Part shown: positions 52,798-61,532 of the stretch, piece by piece
Layout: the number at the start of each line of letters is the position of its first letter
Numbering within the stretch: position 1 is the stretch's first letter
Assembly: GCA_021810505.1 (NCBI GenBank)
Contig: JAJZIR010000009.1
Location: 1-64,000, forward strand
From: a bacterium
GTDB taxonomy: Bacteria; Deinococcota; Deinococci; Deinococcales; Deinococcaceae
Direction: 5' to 3'
Length of the DNA: 64,000 nucleotides
The notes under the pieces: model-generated
The model's database searches: none
The model's input: the letters and a program-made list of their open reading frames with translations, nothing else
What the model was told of the DNA's origin: nothing
Translations under genes and position numbers: made by a program

Positions 52798-53135
52798 TTC
52801 TTCCCCCGGTCGAGCACGAAGATGACCTCTCGGGTGATCAGCGCCCCGCCGGAGAGCAGCTCGGCCGCCGTGGAGAGGAAGGTCTCGATCCGCTGGGCGC
52901 TATCGACGAATTCGACGACCACCGGGAGGTCGCTGCTCATCCGGAACAGGCTGCTCTTGTGGATGACCGATTTGGCTCCAAAGCCGGCTGTGCCCTGCAG
53001 CACCGTACCCCCTCTGAGGCCGCTATCTCTGGCCTTCCTGAGCAGTAGGTCCGAAACCGGTTCTCCGTGCAGGCGATCGGAGTGGCCCAGGAAGATCCTG
53101 AGCAACTCCTCCTGCCGCCAGACCAGATCTCGCAT
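52794..53135 (-). CDS. DUF190 protein (copy 1)
   Basis: A 113-residue paralogue of the next gene with the family pattern ELLRIFLGHSDRLHGEPVSD, LLLRKARDSGLRGGTVLQGT, AGFGAKSVIHKSSLFRMSSD and LPVVVEFVDSAQRIETFLST. It resembles PII signalling proteins in fold. It starts 23 nt after the etfA stop, so it probably belongs to the acyl-CoA dehydrogenase/ETF transcript. Having two paralogues suggests a heteromer. Confidence 0.88.
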   Translation of the reverse strand: MRDLVWRQEELLRIFLGHSDRLHGEPVSDLLLRKARDSGLRGGTVLQGTAGFGAKSVIHKSSLFRMSSDLPVVVEFVDSAQRIETFLSTAAELLSGGALITREVIFVLDRGKK

Positions 53136-53158
53136 CCCTCACCCCCATCCCCCCGCGC

Positions 53159-54112
53159 TCAGTCTCTGCGCCCCCGCAGAGCCTGGATCAGGGCAGGCAC
53201 CACCTTGTGGAGGTCCCCGATCACGGCCAAGTCGCTGGACTTGACCATGGGGGCCTCCGGATCCTTGTTCACGGCCACGATGTAGCCGGACTTGTTCATC
53301 CCGGAGAGGTGTTGAACGGCGCCCGAAACGCCGATGGCCAGGTAGACCTTGGGCTGGACCGTTTGGCCGGTCTGGCCGACCTGCTCAGCGTAGGGGCGCC
53401 ACCCGGCGTCCACCACTGCGCGGGTCGCCCCTACGCCGGCTCCCAGCAGGTCGGCCAGCTCCTCGAGCATCGCGAAGGCCTCCTGGCTCCCCAGCCCCCG
53501 GCCACCCGTCACCACCACCTCGGCTTCGGACAGCGGGACGCGGCTGAGCTTCTGACCGACGAAGTCGCGTTCCTCCAGGGGAGAAGAGGTGGCCACCTCG
53601 AGCACTCGGACCTCAGCGGCGGGTACGCTCACCAGTTCAGCAGGGCTCACGCTTCCAGCTTTGACGCTGACCACTGCGGGGGGGTGGGTAGAGCGGCGCT
53701 GCCAGATCCGCCCGAGGTAGGCGTAGCAGGTGGCGCTGAGCTGCTGGCCGTCCAGCTGGAGTTCGGCGGCGTCTTCCAAGAGAGCCCAGCCGCGCTGAAC
53801 GGCCAATCTGGGGCTGTAGGAGCGCCCCAAACGGCCGGCTGGCAGCAGCAGCAGCTGGGCCTCCGCAGCCTGCAGGGCAGCTTCCGCAGCCTGCGCCGCC
53901 CTCTGGGGATCGGTGCTGGGTAACCCCTCCCCGCGCAGCAGCCAGAGCTGGTCCACGGCGCATCTGGCCTGATCCAGCAGGGGCTGTACCGGGTCTCCGA
54001 TCAGGAATCCGCCGAGCGGGGAATCTCCTGCCAGCTGCCGACCCAGGCTGACCAGCTCCAGGGAGGCGCGGCTCAAGCCCGCACCGGTACCATCTAGGGC
54101 CAGCAGGATCAT
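53159..54112 (-). CDS. etfA: Electron transfer flavoprotein alpha subunit
   Basis: A 317-residue flavoprotein. The C-terminal FAD domain has VVDAGWRPYAEQVGQTGQTV, YLAIGVSGAVQHLSGMNKSG and VAVNKDPEAPMVKSSDLAVI, the EtfA signature that holds FAD. VTGGRGLGSQEAFAMLEELA precedes it. With EtfB it passes electrons from acyl-CoA dehydrogenases to the quinone pool. ATG 54112 overlaps etfB by four bases. Spacing suggests one operon from 57182 to 52441. Confidence 0.95.
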   Translation of the reverse strand: MILLALDGTGAGLSRASLELVSLGRQLAGDSPLGGFLIGDPVQPLLDQARCAVDQLWLLRGEGLPSTDPQRAAQAAEAALQAAEAQLLLLPAGRLGRSYSPRLAVQRGWALLEDAAELQLDGQQLSATCYAYLGRIWQRRSTHPPAVVSVKAGSVSPAELVSVPAAEVRVLEVATSSPLEERDFVGQKLSRVPLSEAEVVVTGGRGLGSQEAFAMLEELADLLGAGVGATRAVVDAGWRPYAEQVGQTGQTVQPKVYLAIGVSGAVQHLSGMNKSGYIVAVNKDPEAPMVKSSDLAVIGDLHKVVPALIQALRGRRD

Positions 54113-54861
54113 AGGCGCACCTTGGCGGTCTGCTCCAGCCAGCTCAGCAGCTCAGCGGCGGCTTCCTGGGGGTCAGAGACCGCGATCCTCTGGCCCAACC
54201 TGGCCTTGGCCGCGCTGCCCTGGGCCACCAGCTGCCAGCCATCCGCTAGGGTCACTGGGATGGACTCGCTGCGGACCTCCTTGCTGCGGGAGCGGCGGAT
54301 GTTGGGCAAGGTGGGATAGCGCGGCTCGTTGAGCCCCTGCTGGGTAGTTACCACCGCCGGCAGGGCCACCTCGAAGGCGGCGCTCCCACCCTCGACGTCG
54401 TGGCGGCCGCGCAACACCCCGCCGTCTAGCTGCAGGGCGTGGCACCAACTCACCTGCGGCCAGCCCAGGCAAGCGGCGATGGCTGGCCCCAGAGCCTGGC
54501 TGTCCCAGTCCGACTGTTGGCTTCCGGTCAGAATCAAGTCGGCCTGCTCGTCCCTGGCCACCTCCGCCACCGCTCTGGCGACCGCCAGGGGGTCGGCGAG
54601 CTCGCCGACAAGAAGCCTGGCGCGGTCTAAACCCATGGCCAGGGCGGCGCGCAAGGTCTCCTCCAGAGCAGCTGCCCCGACCGCGACGGCGATCAGCTCG
54701 GCCTCCAAGCCGGCCTCTCTGAGCAGCAGGGCCTCCTCGACGGCGTACTCGTCCATACCGTCGAGGACCAAGCTGGCCCGGGAGAGGTCCAAATTGCCCT
54801 CCGACACTTCCAGGCGCGATTCCGCATCCGGAACCTGCCGCACCGCTACCAAGATCTTCAC
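54109..54861 (-). CDS. etfB: Electron transfer flavoprotein beta subunit
   Basis: A 250-residue protein: MKILVAVRQVPDAESRLEVS at the N-terminus, MDEYAVEEALLLREAG, DLILTGSQQSDWDSQALGPA (AMP/nucleotide loop) and LPAVVTTQQGLNEPRYPTLP, the EtfB recognition segment. It binds AMP (or FAD in bifurcating types) and docks dehydrogenases. I see no fused bifurcation feature. ATG 54861 lies 9 nt after the acyl-CoA dehydrogenase stop. Confidence 0.95.
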   Translation of the reverse strand: MKILVAVRQVPDAESRLEVSEGNLDLSRASLVLDGMDEYAVEEALLLREAGLEAELIAVAVGAAALEETLRAALAMGLDRARLLVGELADPLAVARAVAEVARDEQADLILTGSQQSDWDSQALGPAIAACLGWPQVSWCHALQLDGGVLRGRHDVEGGSAAFEVALPAVVTTQQGLNEPRYPTLPNIRRSRSKEVRSESIPVTLADGWQLVAQGSAAKARLGQRIAVSDPQEAAAELLSWLEQTAKVRL

Positions 54862-54870
54862 GGTTCCCCC

Positions 54871-56013
54871 TCAGGCGCGCAGCAACGAGCGGGCGATGAT
54901 CACGCGCATGATCTCGTTGGTGCCCTCGTAGATCTGATTGAGCTTGACGTCCCTGAGCAGCTTCTCGACCGGATACTCCCCGACGTAGCCGGCACCCCCG
55001 AAGATCTGGATGGCCTCGTTGGCCGCCGAGAAGGCCATGTCGGAGCAGTAGGCCTTGGCCGCTGCCGCCTCAGCGCTATGGGGTCGCCCCTGATCGGCCA
55101 GCCAGGCGGCCCGGTAGGCCAACCAGCGGCCGGACTGGATCCCGATCTCCATGTCGGCCAGCTTGAACTGGATGGCCTGGAAGTCGGCGACGGGGCGGCC
55201 GAAAGCCTGGCGCTCCTTGGCGTAGCGCAGCGCCTCGTCGCGGGCCCGCCTGGCCACGCCGACCGAAGCCGCCGCTACCGGGATCCTGGTCCGGTCCAGG
55301 GTCTGCATGGCGATGCGGAAACCCGCACCCACTTCCCCGAGCAGGTTCTCGGCCGGAACCCTGACCTCGTCGAAGACCAGTTCCGAAGTGAGGGACGCTC
55401 GCTGGCCCAGCTTGTGGTGGATAGGGTGCGCCTGCTGCCCCGGAGCCGAGCGCGGCACCACGATGGCTACGCTGCTGCGGTGCCCCTGGGACGGATCGGT
55501 GGTGGCGAAGACCACGGTGAGCTCGGCCTCCCCGCCGTTGGAGATCCACATCTTGCTACCGCTGATCACGAAATCCCCGCCGTCGCGCCGGGCCAGCGTG
55601 CGCATGGCAGCCGCGTCCGAGCCATTGTTCGCCTCGGAGAGTGCGAAAGCGAGCAGGCAGGGGCGCTCCCGCAGCGGGGCCAGCAGGCGGCGCTGCTGCT
55701 CGGGGGTCGCCGCCAGCAGGATGGGGGTGAGGCCCAAGGCCGAGGCCATCAGGGTGGTGTAGATGCCCATACACCCGTACCCCAGCTCTTCGGCGATTAA
55801 GATCTCGTCCAGCAGGCTCAGGCCGGAACCGCCCAACTCCTCGGGGAGTTCGGGATTGAGCAGGCCGGTGGCGAAAGCCTTCTCCAGCAGGCCTTCCGGC
55901 ATCCGCTCCTCTCGGTCGGCTCGCTGAGCTGCCGGCAGGATCTCCTTCCTGGTAAAGTCCCGGGCCAGGGCCTGGAGCTGTTTCTGCTCCTCACTGAGCT
56001 CAAAATCCAACAT
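54871..56013 (-). CDS. Acyl-CoA dehydrogenase 1
   Basis: A 380-residue flavoenzyme. LDFELSEEQKQLQALARDFT start, LLAFALSEANNGSDAAAMRT (the FAD-binding strand), FVISGSKMWISNGGEAELTV, and the C-terminal CSDMAFSAANEAIQIFGGAG followed by YEGTNEIMRVIIARSLL, where the catalytic glutamate is Y-E-G-T of short- and medium-chain enzymes. It oxidises acyl-CoA to 2-enoyl-CoA and hands electrons to EtfAB encoded next. ATG 56013; 5 nt after the paralogous gene. Confidence 0.94.
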   Translation of the reverse strand: MLDFELSEEQKQLQALARDFTRKEILPAAQRADREERMPEGLLEKAFATGLLNPELPEELGGSGLSLLDEILIAEELGYGCMGIYTTLMASALGLTPILLAATPEQQRRLLAPLRERPCLLAFALSEANNGSDAAAMRTLARRDGGDFVISGSKMWISNGGEAELTVVFATTDPSQGHRSSVAIVVPRSAPGQQAHPIHHKLGQRASLTSELVFDEVRVPAENLLGEVGAGFRIAMQTLDRTRIPVAAASVGVARRARDEALRYAKERQAFGRPVADFQAIQFKLADMEIGIQSGRWLAYRAAWLADQGRPHSAEAAAAKAYCSDMAFSAANEAIQIFGGAGYVGEYPVEKLLRDVKLNQIYEGTNEIMRVIIARSLLRA

Positions 56014-56018
56014 CGCCC

Positions 56019-57182
56019 TCAGTATACGGCCGTGGTCTGAGCAGCTTCTCCAAACACCTGCCGGGCGATCACCACTTTCTGGATCTCACTGGTCCCTTCG
56101 TAGATCTCGGTGATCTTGGCGTCCCGGTAAAGCCGCTCGACCGGGTACTGCCGGCTGTACCCGTTGCCGCCAAAAACCTGGATCGCCTCGCGGGTGGCCC
56201 AAACCGCCGTCTCAGAGGCCAGCAGCTTGGCCACCGCCGCCTCGCGGGTGTACTTCTGGCCCCGGTCCTTCAGCCAAGCCGCCTTGAGCGCCACCAACCT
56301 GGCCGCCTCGATGCGCGCGGCCATCTCGGCGATCTTGAAGCTGATCCCTTCGAACTCGGCGATCCTGCGACCGAATTGGCGGCGGGTCAAAGCGTAGGCG
56401 GTGGCCGCCTCGAAGGCCGCCCGGGCAATCCCCAGGGCCTGCATGGCGATGCCGATCCGGCCAGCGTCTAAGCAGGAGAGGGCCACGATCAGGCCCTCCC
56501 CCTCCCTCCCCACCATCCGTTCGGGGCCGACTCGGGTACCGTCGAAGGAGACCGTCGTGGTCTGGGCGGCGTGCAGCCCCAGCTTCTCCTCGGGGGGGCC
56601 GAAGGAGAGCCCGCTATCTCCCCGCTCGACCACGAAGCAGCTGACCCCGCGCGGACCGGGCCTGCCGGTCCTGGCCATGACCAGGTAGATGTCGGCTTGG
56701 CCGCCGGAGGTGATCCAGGCCTTCTGGCCGTGCAAGCACCAGCCGTCCCCATCCCGGGTGGCCTGGAGCCGCAGGCTGGCGGCGTCCGACCCGGATTCGG
56801 GCTCGGTCAGGCAGAAAGCCCCGATCTTCTGGCCGAGGGCCAGGGGGGCCAGGTAGCGCTGGCGCTGGGCATCGCTGCCGTAGCGCAGCAGCATCTGCTC
56901 AGGGAGACCGTTCTGGACGCTCACCACCACGGCCACCGAGGCGTCGGCGGCAGCGATCTCCTCCAGGCAGAGCGCGTAGGTCACGCTGTCCAGATCGGCT
57001 CCGCCCCAGCGCTCAGGCACAGTCGCCCCCAGCATGCCCAGGGCAGCCAAGCCGGCCAGCTGTTCCCTAGGGTAGCGGGCGGCGCGATCATACTCGGCCG
57101 CCAACGGCGCGATACGCTCTTTGGCGTAGCTGCGGATGCTGGATAGGATCTGGCGCTGCTCGGCGTTCAGTTCAAAGTCCAT
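56019..57182 (-). CDS. Acyl-CoA dehydrogenase 2
   Basis: A 387-residue paralogue: MDFELNAEQRQILSSIRSYA, GAFCLTEPESGSDAASLRLQ, WCLHGQKAWITSGGQADIYL, and REAIQVFGGNGYSRQYPVER with ITEIYEGTSEIQKVVIARQV (catalytic Glu in YEGT). Likely a butyryl/short-chain type enzyme. First gene of the dehydrogenase-ETF-DUF190 run. ATG 57182 lies 94 nt from divergent ispH; no clear -10 is close to it, so it may have a longer leader. Confidence 0.94.
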   Translation of the reverse strand: MDFELNAEQRQILSSIRSYAKERIAPLAAEYDRAARYPREQLAGLAALGMLGATVPERWGGADLDSVTYALCLEEIAAADASVAVVVSVQNGLPEQMLLRYGSDAQRQRYLAPLALGQKIGAFCLTEPESGSDAASLRLQATRDGDGWCLHGQKAWITSGGQADIYLVMARTGRPGPRGVSCFVVERGDSGLSFGPPEEKLGLHAAQTTTVSFDGTRVGPERMVGREGEGLIVALSCLDAGRIGIAMQALGIARAAFEAATAYALTRRQFGRRIAEFEGISFKIAEMAARIEAARLVALKAAWLKDRGQKYTREAAVAKLLASETAVWATREAIQVFGGNGYSRQYPVERLYRDAKITEIYEGTSEIQKVVIARQVFGEAAQTTAVY

Positions 57183-57264
57183 TCAGAGGCCCTCAAGCCC
57201 AGGATGACACAGCCGCCCTGACCGCTTAGCCACATCGGACACGGCGCCTAGAAAGGCTGGGGCG

Positions 57265-57270
57265 TAGAGT
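57265..57270 (+). promoter_or_regulatory. -10 element TAGAGT, leaderless promoter of ispH
   Basis: TAGAGT ends exactly 6 nt before ATG 57277. The identical hexamer and spacing occur before ruvX at 63681-63686. Confidence 0.62.
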
Positions 57271-57276
57271 GCAGCC

Positions 57277-58263
57277 ATGGTCGAGCAGCTGCTGTTAGCC
57301 AAGCCGAGGGGGTTCTGCGCCGGGGTAGTCATGGCCATCCAGGCAGTCGAGCGTGCCGCCAGGGAGCGGCCAGTCACCGTCTATCACGCGATCGTCCACA
57401 ACCACAGCGTGGTCCAGCGGCTCCAGACCGACCTGGACGTAATTTTCACCGAAGAGCTCTCCGGCCTGCGCGAGCTGCCCAAAGGAGACACCCTGGTCTT
57501 CAGCGCGCACGGAGTCAGCCCGGCCGTTCGGGCTCAGGCCGATGCCTTGGGCGCCTGGGTGATCGATGCGACCTGCCCGCTGGTGACCAAGGTGCACAGC
57601 GAGGTGCGCAAGTATGCCAAGGAGGGTTACCAAATCCTGCTGATCGGGGACTCTCTGGATCACCAGGAGATCGTCGGCACCAGGGGCGAGGCGCCGGAAG
57701 CGGTGACGGTAGTCTCGGTGACCGGCCGCTCCAAACCCGGCCTGGCCGATCCTGAGTCGGTCCAGGTCAAAGACCCGCAGCGGGTGGTAGTCCTGAGCCA
57801 GACCACTCTCAGCGTGGACGAGACCAGGGCGACCATCGCGCTGCTCCGGCGACGCTTCCCCGCCCTGATCACGCCGTCCAGCGAAGACCTGTGTTACGCC
57901 ACCAAGAACCGCCAGGACGCGGTCCGCGAGGTGGCCACCAAGGCCGACGCCATGCTCATCCTGACCAGCTCGCACAGCTCCAACGGTATGCGGCTGCTGG
58001 AGCTGGCGGAAAGCCTCTGCCCGCGCAGCTACCGGCTGGAGACGGCGGCCGACTTGAGCGCCCTCGACCTCAGAGGGGTGCGGCGGTTGGGGCTCTCCAG
58101 TGCGGCCAGCACCCCCGAGGAGCTGGTGGCGGAGGTGGTGGCCTACTTCCGCGCGCGCAACCCGGAGCTCGAGGTGATCGAGGAGGGGGAGTGGGAGAAG
58201 ATCGCGTTTCGCGAGCCCCAACGCAAGCCGCCCGCTCAGCGGCCAGGGCCGGCCAGCAAGTAA
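57277..58263 (+). CDS. ispH: 4-hydroxy-3-methylbut-2-enyl diphosphate reductase
   Basis: A 328-residue iron-sulfur enzyme, last step of the MEP isoprenoid pathway (HMBPP to IPP/DMAPP). [20 protein letters not shown] gives the first cluster cysteine, [20 protein letters not shown] the second and [20 protein letters not shown] the third. [18 protein letters not shown] and [13 protein letters not shown] (SSNS-type diphosphate loop) complete the site. The 3' end overlaps the convergent DUF4388-like gene by 28 bp. Confidence 0.96.
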   Translation: MVEQLLLAKPRGFCAGVVMAIQAVERAARERPVTVYHAIVHNHSVVQRLQTDLDVIFTEELSGLRELPKGDTLVFSAHGVSPAVRAQADALGAWVIDATCPLVTKVHSEVRKYAKEGYQILLIGDSLDHQEIVGTRGEAPEAVTVVSVTGRSKPGLADPESVQVKDPQRVVVLSQTTLSVDETRATIALLRRRFPALITPSSEDLCYATKNRQDAVREVATKADAMLILTSSHSSNGMRLLELAESLCPRSYRLETAADLSALDLRGVRRLGLSSAASTPEELVAEVVAYFRARNPELEVIEEGEWEKIAFREPQRKPPAQRPGPASK

Positions 58264-59042
58264 CCGCCCTCCACCAAGCCGCGCAGCAGCGGCTCCAGAT
58301 CTCCTAGGGCCCTGTCCCGCTTGAGCGCGTACTCCGCCGGAGTACCGCCCCTGGCCAGCTGGGCTAACAGGTCGGAGGCCTCCTTACCCCCCTGGCGGTG
58401 CAGCTCCTCGGCGGCGGTGGTGATCGGGCTGAGCGCGTCCCGCCCGCGCAGGGTGAGCGCGTAGGAGAGGTGGGCCCAACCGGCCAGAGTCCCCGGGAGC
58501 ATCAAAGTCTGCGGCCTGAGCGGGGCCGGCAGCAGTCCCGACTCCTCGTGGTCGAGCTGGAGCGAAGCCAGCAAGATCCCCTCCACCAAAAACCAGCTCC
58601 TCCCGGTCTCGACCAGGATGCCGGTAAACTCCGGATTCGGCGGAACTCTCCAGATGTGGCTACCCACACCGGAGAGGGCGTGGGCCAGCTTAGGCGCCAG
58701 AGGATAGGCCGATGCAGCCGCTCCGGCAGCGTAGGCCTCCACCAAGTCGGCCAACGCCTGCTCCCCGCTGCAGGTCTCGGAAGCCGCCGCCACCACGCGC
58801 CCTTCGTAGATCAGGGCGTGCCTCAGGACACCTTCCTCGCGCACAGTGAGGTGCCCTGACCACTTCTCGCCGTGGAAGTATCTGAGCAGAGCACTCAGGT
58901 CGCAGTAAGGCACCCGCAAACCCAGGTGGCTGGGCTCGGTCCTGGGGAGATGCCGGCCCAGCCAGGACGGTGCCTGGGGAAATAGCGGTTCCAGCAGCGC
59001 TGGACCCTCGATCTCGCTCGTTGCGGCTTCCAGATCCTTCAC
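58236..59042 (-). CDS. DUF4388/PATAN-like protein of unknown function
   Basis: A 268-residue protein. The region [20 protein letters not shown] and [20 protein letters not shown] with [20 protein letters not shown] resembles the DUF4388 (PATAN) fold found in signalling proteins of Myxococcota, Chloroflexota and Deinococcota. The C-terminal half has no clear motif. I choose GTG 59042 since GGAGGA lies 7 nt upstream; the open frame extends further. A TAGACT element (59090-59095) followed by a 7-bp hairpin (59072-59091) lies in the leader. Confidence 0.65.
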   Translation of the reverse strand: MKDLEAATSEIEGPALLEPLFPQAPSWLGRHLPRTEPSHLGLRVPYCDLSALLRYFHGEKWSGHLTVREEGVLRHALIYEGRVVAAASETCSGEQALADLVEAYAAGAAASAYPLAPKLAHALSGVGSHIWRVPPNPEFTGILVETGRSWFLVEGILLASLQLDHEESGLLPAPLRPQTLMLPGTLAGWAHLSYALTLRGRDALSPITTAAEELHRQGGKEASDLLAQLARGGTPAEYALKRDRALGDLEPLLRGLVEGGYLLAGPGR

Positions 59043-59133
59043 CCGGCGATCCTCCGATTTCTGGGCGCGAGCTGGCCCGGAATTGGGCCAGTCTAGCACC
59101 CGGAGAGTTCTAAGCTCAGCCAGGCCAGCACAC

Positions 59134-59163
59134 TTGACAGGCTCCCCTGTTTCGTTGCAAAGT
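59134..59163 (+). promoter_or_regulatory. Promoter of the cold-shock gene
   Basis: A perfect -35 TTGACA (59134-59139) is followed after 18 nt by CAAAGT (59158-59163). The mRNA would have a leader of about 75 nt that begins with the small hairpin AGGGA-TG-TCCCT (59164-59175). Long structured leaders are usual for cold-shock genes. Confidence 0.6.
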
Positions 59164-59241
59164 AGGGATGTCCCTGTAGACACTTCAAGCCAAGGCGTGG
59201 GGTATGTCTGCACTTACAGTGGGGATGAAGTAGGAGTTGTC

Positions 59242-59514
59242 ATGGCAGAGGGTCGAGTCAAGTGGTTCAACGCAGAGAAGGGCTTTGGTTTCATCGAGCA
59301 TCCCGGTAACCCGGACGTCTTCGTCCACTACACCGCTCTGACGATGAAGGGTTTCCGCAAGCTCAACGAGGGCGACGAGGTCGAGTTCGAGATCGAGGAG
59401 GGGCAGCGCGGCAAGGGCCCGCAGGCCAAGAACGTCAACGTCACCAAGCCGGCCCCCGAGGGATACTCCTCCAACTCGGGCCGCGCGCCGCGCAGCGGCG
59501 GATCCCGCTGGTAA
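59242..59514 (+). CDS. CspA-family cold-shock protein
   Basis: A 90-residue nucleic-acid chaperone. [20 protein letters not shown] contains RNP1 and [23 protein letters not shown]2; [20 protein letters not shown] and NVNVTKP end the OB fold. About 20 extra residues (Ser/Gly/Arg-rich) extend the C-terminus past the usual 67. ATG 59242 follows TAGGAG. It has its own consensus -35 and an intrinsic terminator, so is a single-gene unit. Confidence 0.96.
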   Translation: MAEGRVKWFNAEKGFGFIEHPGNPDVFVHYTALTMKGFRKLNEGDEVEFEIEEGQRGKGPQAKNVNVTKPAPEGYSSNSGRAPRSGGSRW

Positions 59515-59529
59515 CCCTTATCAGATTGC

Positions 59530-59559
59530 GGCGCAGAGGTTTCCCTCTGCGCCTTTTTT
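59530..59559 (+). terminator. Intrinsic terminator of the cold-shock gene
   Basis: A 10-bp perfect stem GGCGCAGAGG/CCTCTGCGCC (59530-59539 with 59544-59553), 4-nt loop TTTC, followed by six T. It ends at the stop of the convergent PLP-enzyme gene. Confidence 0.95.
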
Positions 59560-60736
59560 ATTGGAGGCCGGCTAGCAAGTCCCTGGCCACGTCTTCGACC
59601 CACTCGAGGCCGACCGACAGCCGAATCAGGCCGTCGCCAATTCCCTGGGCAGCGCGCTGCTCCGGGCTGAGCGCGCGGTGGGAGGTTCCAGCCGGGTAGG
59701 TCAGGGTGGTAGCTACATCGGCCAGGCTAGGAGCCAACGGGATACGGCCGACCAGCTTGCGGACTGCCCGGTCGACTCGCCCCCGGCTCCCCAGGTCCAG
59801 AGCCAACATCCCCCCAGCGCCCTGAGGGAACAGCTGCTTGGCCAGCTCGATCTGCGGGTGGCTGGGCAGCAGAGGGTAGTGCACCGACTGCACCGCCGGG
59901 TGGGTGGAGAGCCAACGAGCCAAGGTGAGGGCGTTCTGCGAGTGGCGCTGCATCCGCAGCTCCAATGTCCGGATTCCCTGCAGAGCCATCCAGGCGTCGA
60001 AGGGGCCTAGGGTAGCCCCTACCCGGATCACTTGGTCGCGCACCCGCTGGCACTGCGCCGCTCCCCCGATCACCACCCCACCCATCGCGCTGCTGTGCCC
60101 GGAAAGGTACTTGGGCAGGGAGTGCACCACCAGCCCAGCTCCCCATTCCAGCGGGCGAAACAGAGCCGGGGTTGCGAAGCTGTTGTCCACCACCACCGCG
60201 AGCCCCAGGGGGGAAGACCAAGCGACCAGCTCGGGGAGGTCCAAGACGTTCATCAAGGGGTTGGAGAGGGACTCGGCAAAGACCGCCCGGGTGGTAGGCC
60301 GCAGCGCCTGCTCGCGCGCTTCCCGGTCCTGAAGGTCGACCAAGCTGACCTCGATCCCCTGCTTGGGGAGATCGTGGACCAGCAGGGCGTAGGTACCGCC
60401 GTAGACCCGCCAGTCGGCCAGGAGGTGATCACCCGGCCCCAGCACGGCCAGCAGGGCGGCGTACACCGCGGCCATCCCCGAGGCGGTACAGACCGCGGCC
60501 TCCCCACCCTCCAGGCGGGACAAAAGCTCCTCCAAAACCCGCCCGTTGGGGGTGCCGTTGCGGTAGTATACCGAGCGCTTGGAGGGCTCGGTAAAGGCTG
60601 CCTCCAGGTCATCCAGGGAGCCGAATTGGTAGACCGTGCTCTGGTAGATCGGCGGGCTCAGCGGCGAATCGGTGCCATGCGCGTCCAACCCGCTCCGCAC
60701 CAGCAGGGTTTGGCGGTGATCGGGGCGCTCAACCAC
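59558..60736 (-). CDS. Cys/Met metabolism PLP enzyme (cystathionine gamma-synthase/lyase type)
   Basis: A 392-residue fold-type I enzyme. SPPIYQSTVYQFGSLDDLEA, YYRNGTPNGRVLEELLSRLE, AAVCTASGMAAVYAALLAVL, FAESLSNPLMNVLDLPELVA, VVDNSFATPALFRPLEWGAG and VVHSLPKYLSGHSSAMGGVV (catalytic Lys in LPKYLSGH) are the family blocks. Members make or cleave cystathionine, homocysteine or methionine; which one cannot be said. GTG 60736 overlaps the preceding gene by 8 nt. Last gene of the 62062-59558 operon. Confidence 0.92.
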   Translation of the reverse strand: MVERPDHRQTLLVRSGLDAHGTDSPLSPPIYQSTVYQFGSLDDLEAAFTEPSKRSVYYRNGTPNGRVLEELLSRLEGGEAAVCTASGMAAVYAALLAVLGPGDHLLADWRVYGGTYALLVHDLPKQGIEVSLVDLQDREAREQALRPTTRAVFAESLSNPLMNVLDLPELVAWSSPLGLAVVVDNSFATPALFRPLEWGAGLVVHSLPKYLSGHSSAMGGVVIGGAAQCQRVRDQVIRVGATLGPFDAWMALQGIRTLELRMQRHSQNALTLARWLSTHPAVQSVHYPLLPSHPQIELAKQLFPQGAGGMLALDLGSRGRVDRAVRKLVGRIPLAPSLADVATTLTYPAGTSHRALSPEQRAAQGIGDGLIRLSVGLEWVEDVARDLLAGLQ

Positions 60737-61532
60737 TCAGGACCACCCCTTCGGAACCGGTCCGACGCAGCGACAACCCAACACCCAGCTTCCGGCAGCT
60801 TTGCAAGAACCCCTCCCCACCGGTGGGTCCAGGCGCTCTGGATCCGGTCCGGCTCAGCCGCGGTGTGACCTCGAACAGCGGCGGCTGCTGCTCCCAGGTG
60901 GCTGTAGCCCCGTCGTAGGAGAGTACAGCCACAGCCTGTGGAACAGTTGGATGATACAGCGGAGCGGTCGGGAGGTAGTAGGGGCCGATCAGCAGGAGAC
61001 AGCTCCCCGCCACCGAGGCCCGCAGGCTGCAATCATTCTGCGCGGTCACCAGGGCTTGCCAGCGCCCCCCGCGCTCGCCGAGGACCCAGATCGCCGCCCG
61101 GCCGCAGTCGGCACCCTCCACGTGGGTGTGGAGGATCAGCTGCTGGCTCCTACCTCCGAGGAGGTGAGCTACCCCGACCAGGGTGACTTGCTGGTGCTCT
61201 TGGGCTAGGAAGGGAACGGCCGTACGTACCGCCAGCACCAGGCGGCGCGCCAACCCCGAGGAGCCTGGACTCAGGAAAGTCCTCAGCCAGACGCCACTCG
61301 GTTGGCGCTGATAGACGCTGAGCAGCGGCTGCTCAACCTGCCGGGGTACGCGCGGCGCACCGGGCTGTGGCGGGAGAGAGACTTCCACCTCGCTGAGCAC
61401 TGCCCGGGCCAGGCCCAAAGAGTCGCGCAGCTGCAAGGCACCGAGCCAGCGCCCGGGAGGCGCCGGCAGGTAACTGGCCACCGAAGCCCCCAGCGCGGCG
61501 ATCAGAACAGCGGCGGCCAGCAGGCGCCTCAC
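60729..61532 (-). CDS. Exported or membrane-anchored protein of unknown function
   Basis: A 267-residue protein with an N-terminal signal/anchor (RRLLAAAVLIAALGASVASY) and a mainly beta remainder with no motif I recognise. Two cysteines in ADCGRAA and QNDCSLR, and one each in GSCLLL and SCRKLG might pair outside the membrane. GTG 61532 overlaps the BstA-like stop by four bases (GTGA), and the end overlaps the PLP-enzyme gene, so it is a true operon member. The mention of a gamma-family PLP enzyme and thiol transferase as neighbours hints at sulfur metabolism, but no more. Confidence 0.7.
   Translation of the reverse strand: MRRLLAAAVLIAALGASVASYLPAPPGRWLGALQLRDSLGLARAVLSEVEVSLPPQPGAPRVPRQVEQPLLSVYQRQPSGVWLRTFLSPGSSGLARRLVLAVRTAVPFLAQEHQQVTLVGVAHLLGGRSQQLILHTHVEGADCGRAAIWVLGERGGRWQALVTAQNDCSLRASVAGSCLLLIGPYYLPTAPLYHPTVPQAVAVLSYDGATATWEQQPPLFEVTPRLSRTGSRAPGPTGGEGFLQSCRKLGVGLSLRRTGSEGVVLSG

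Noticed and set aside
53159-54861. Electron-bifurcating ETF
   Set aside because: No bifurcation-associated partner (FixCX, Bcd-Hbd cluster) and no distinguishing residues I can confirm by eye.
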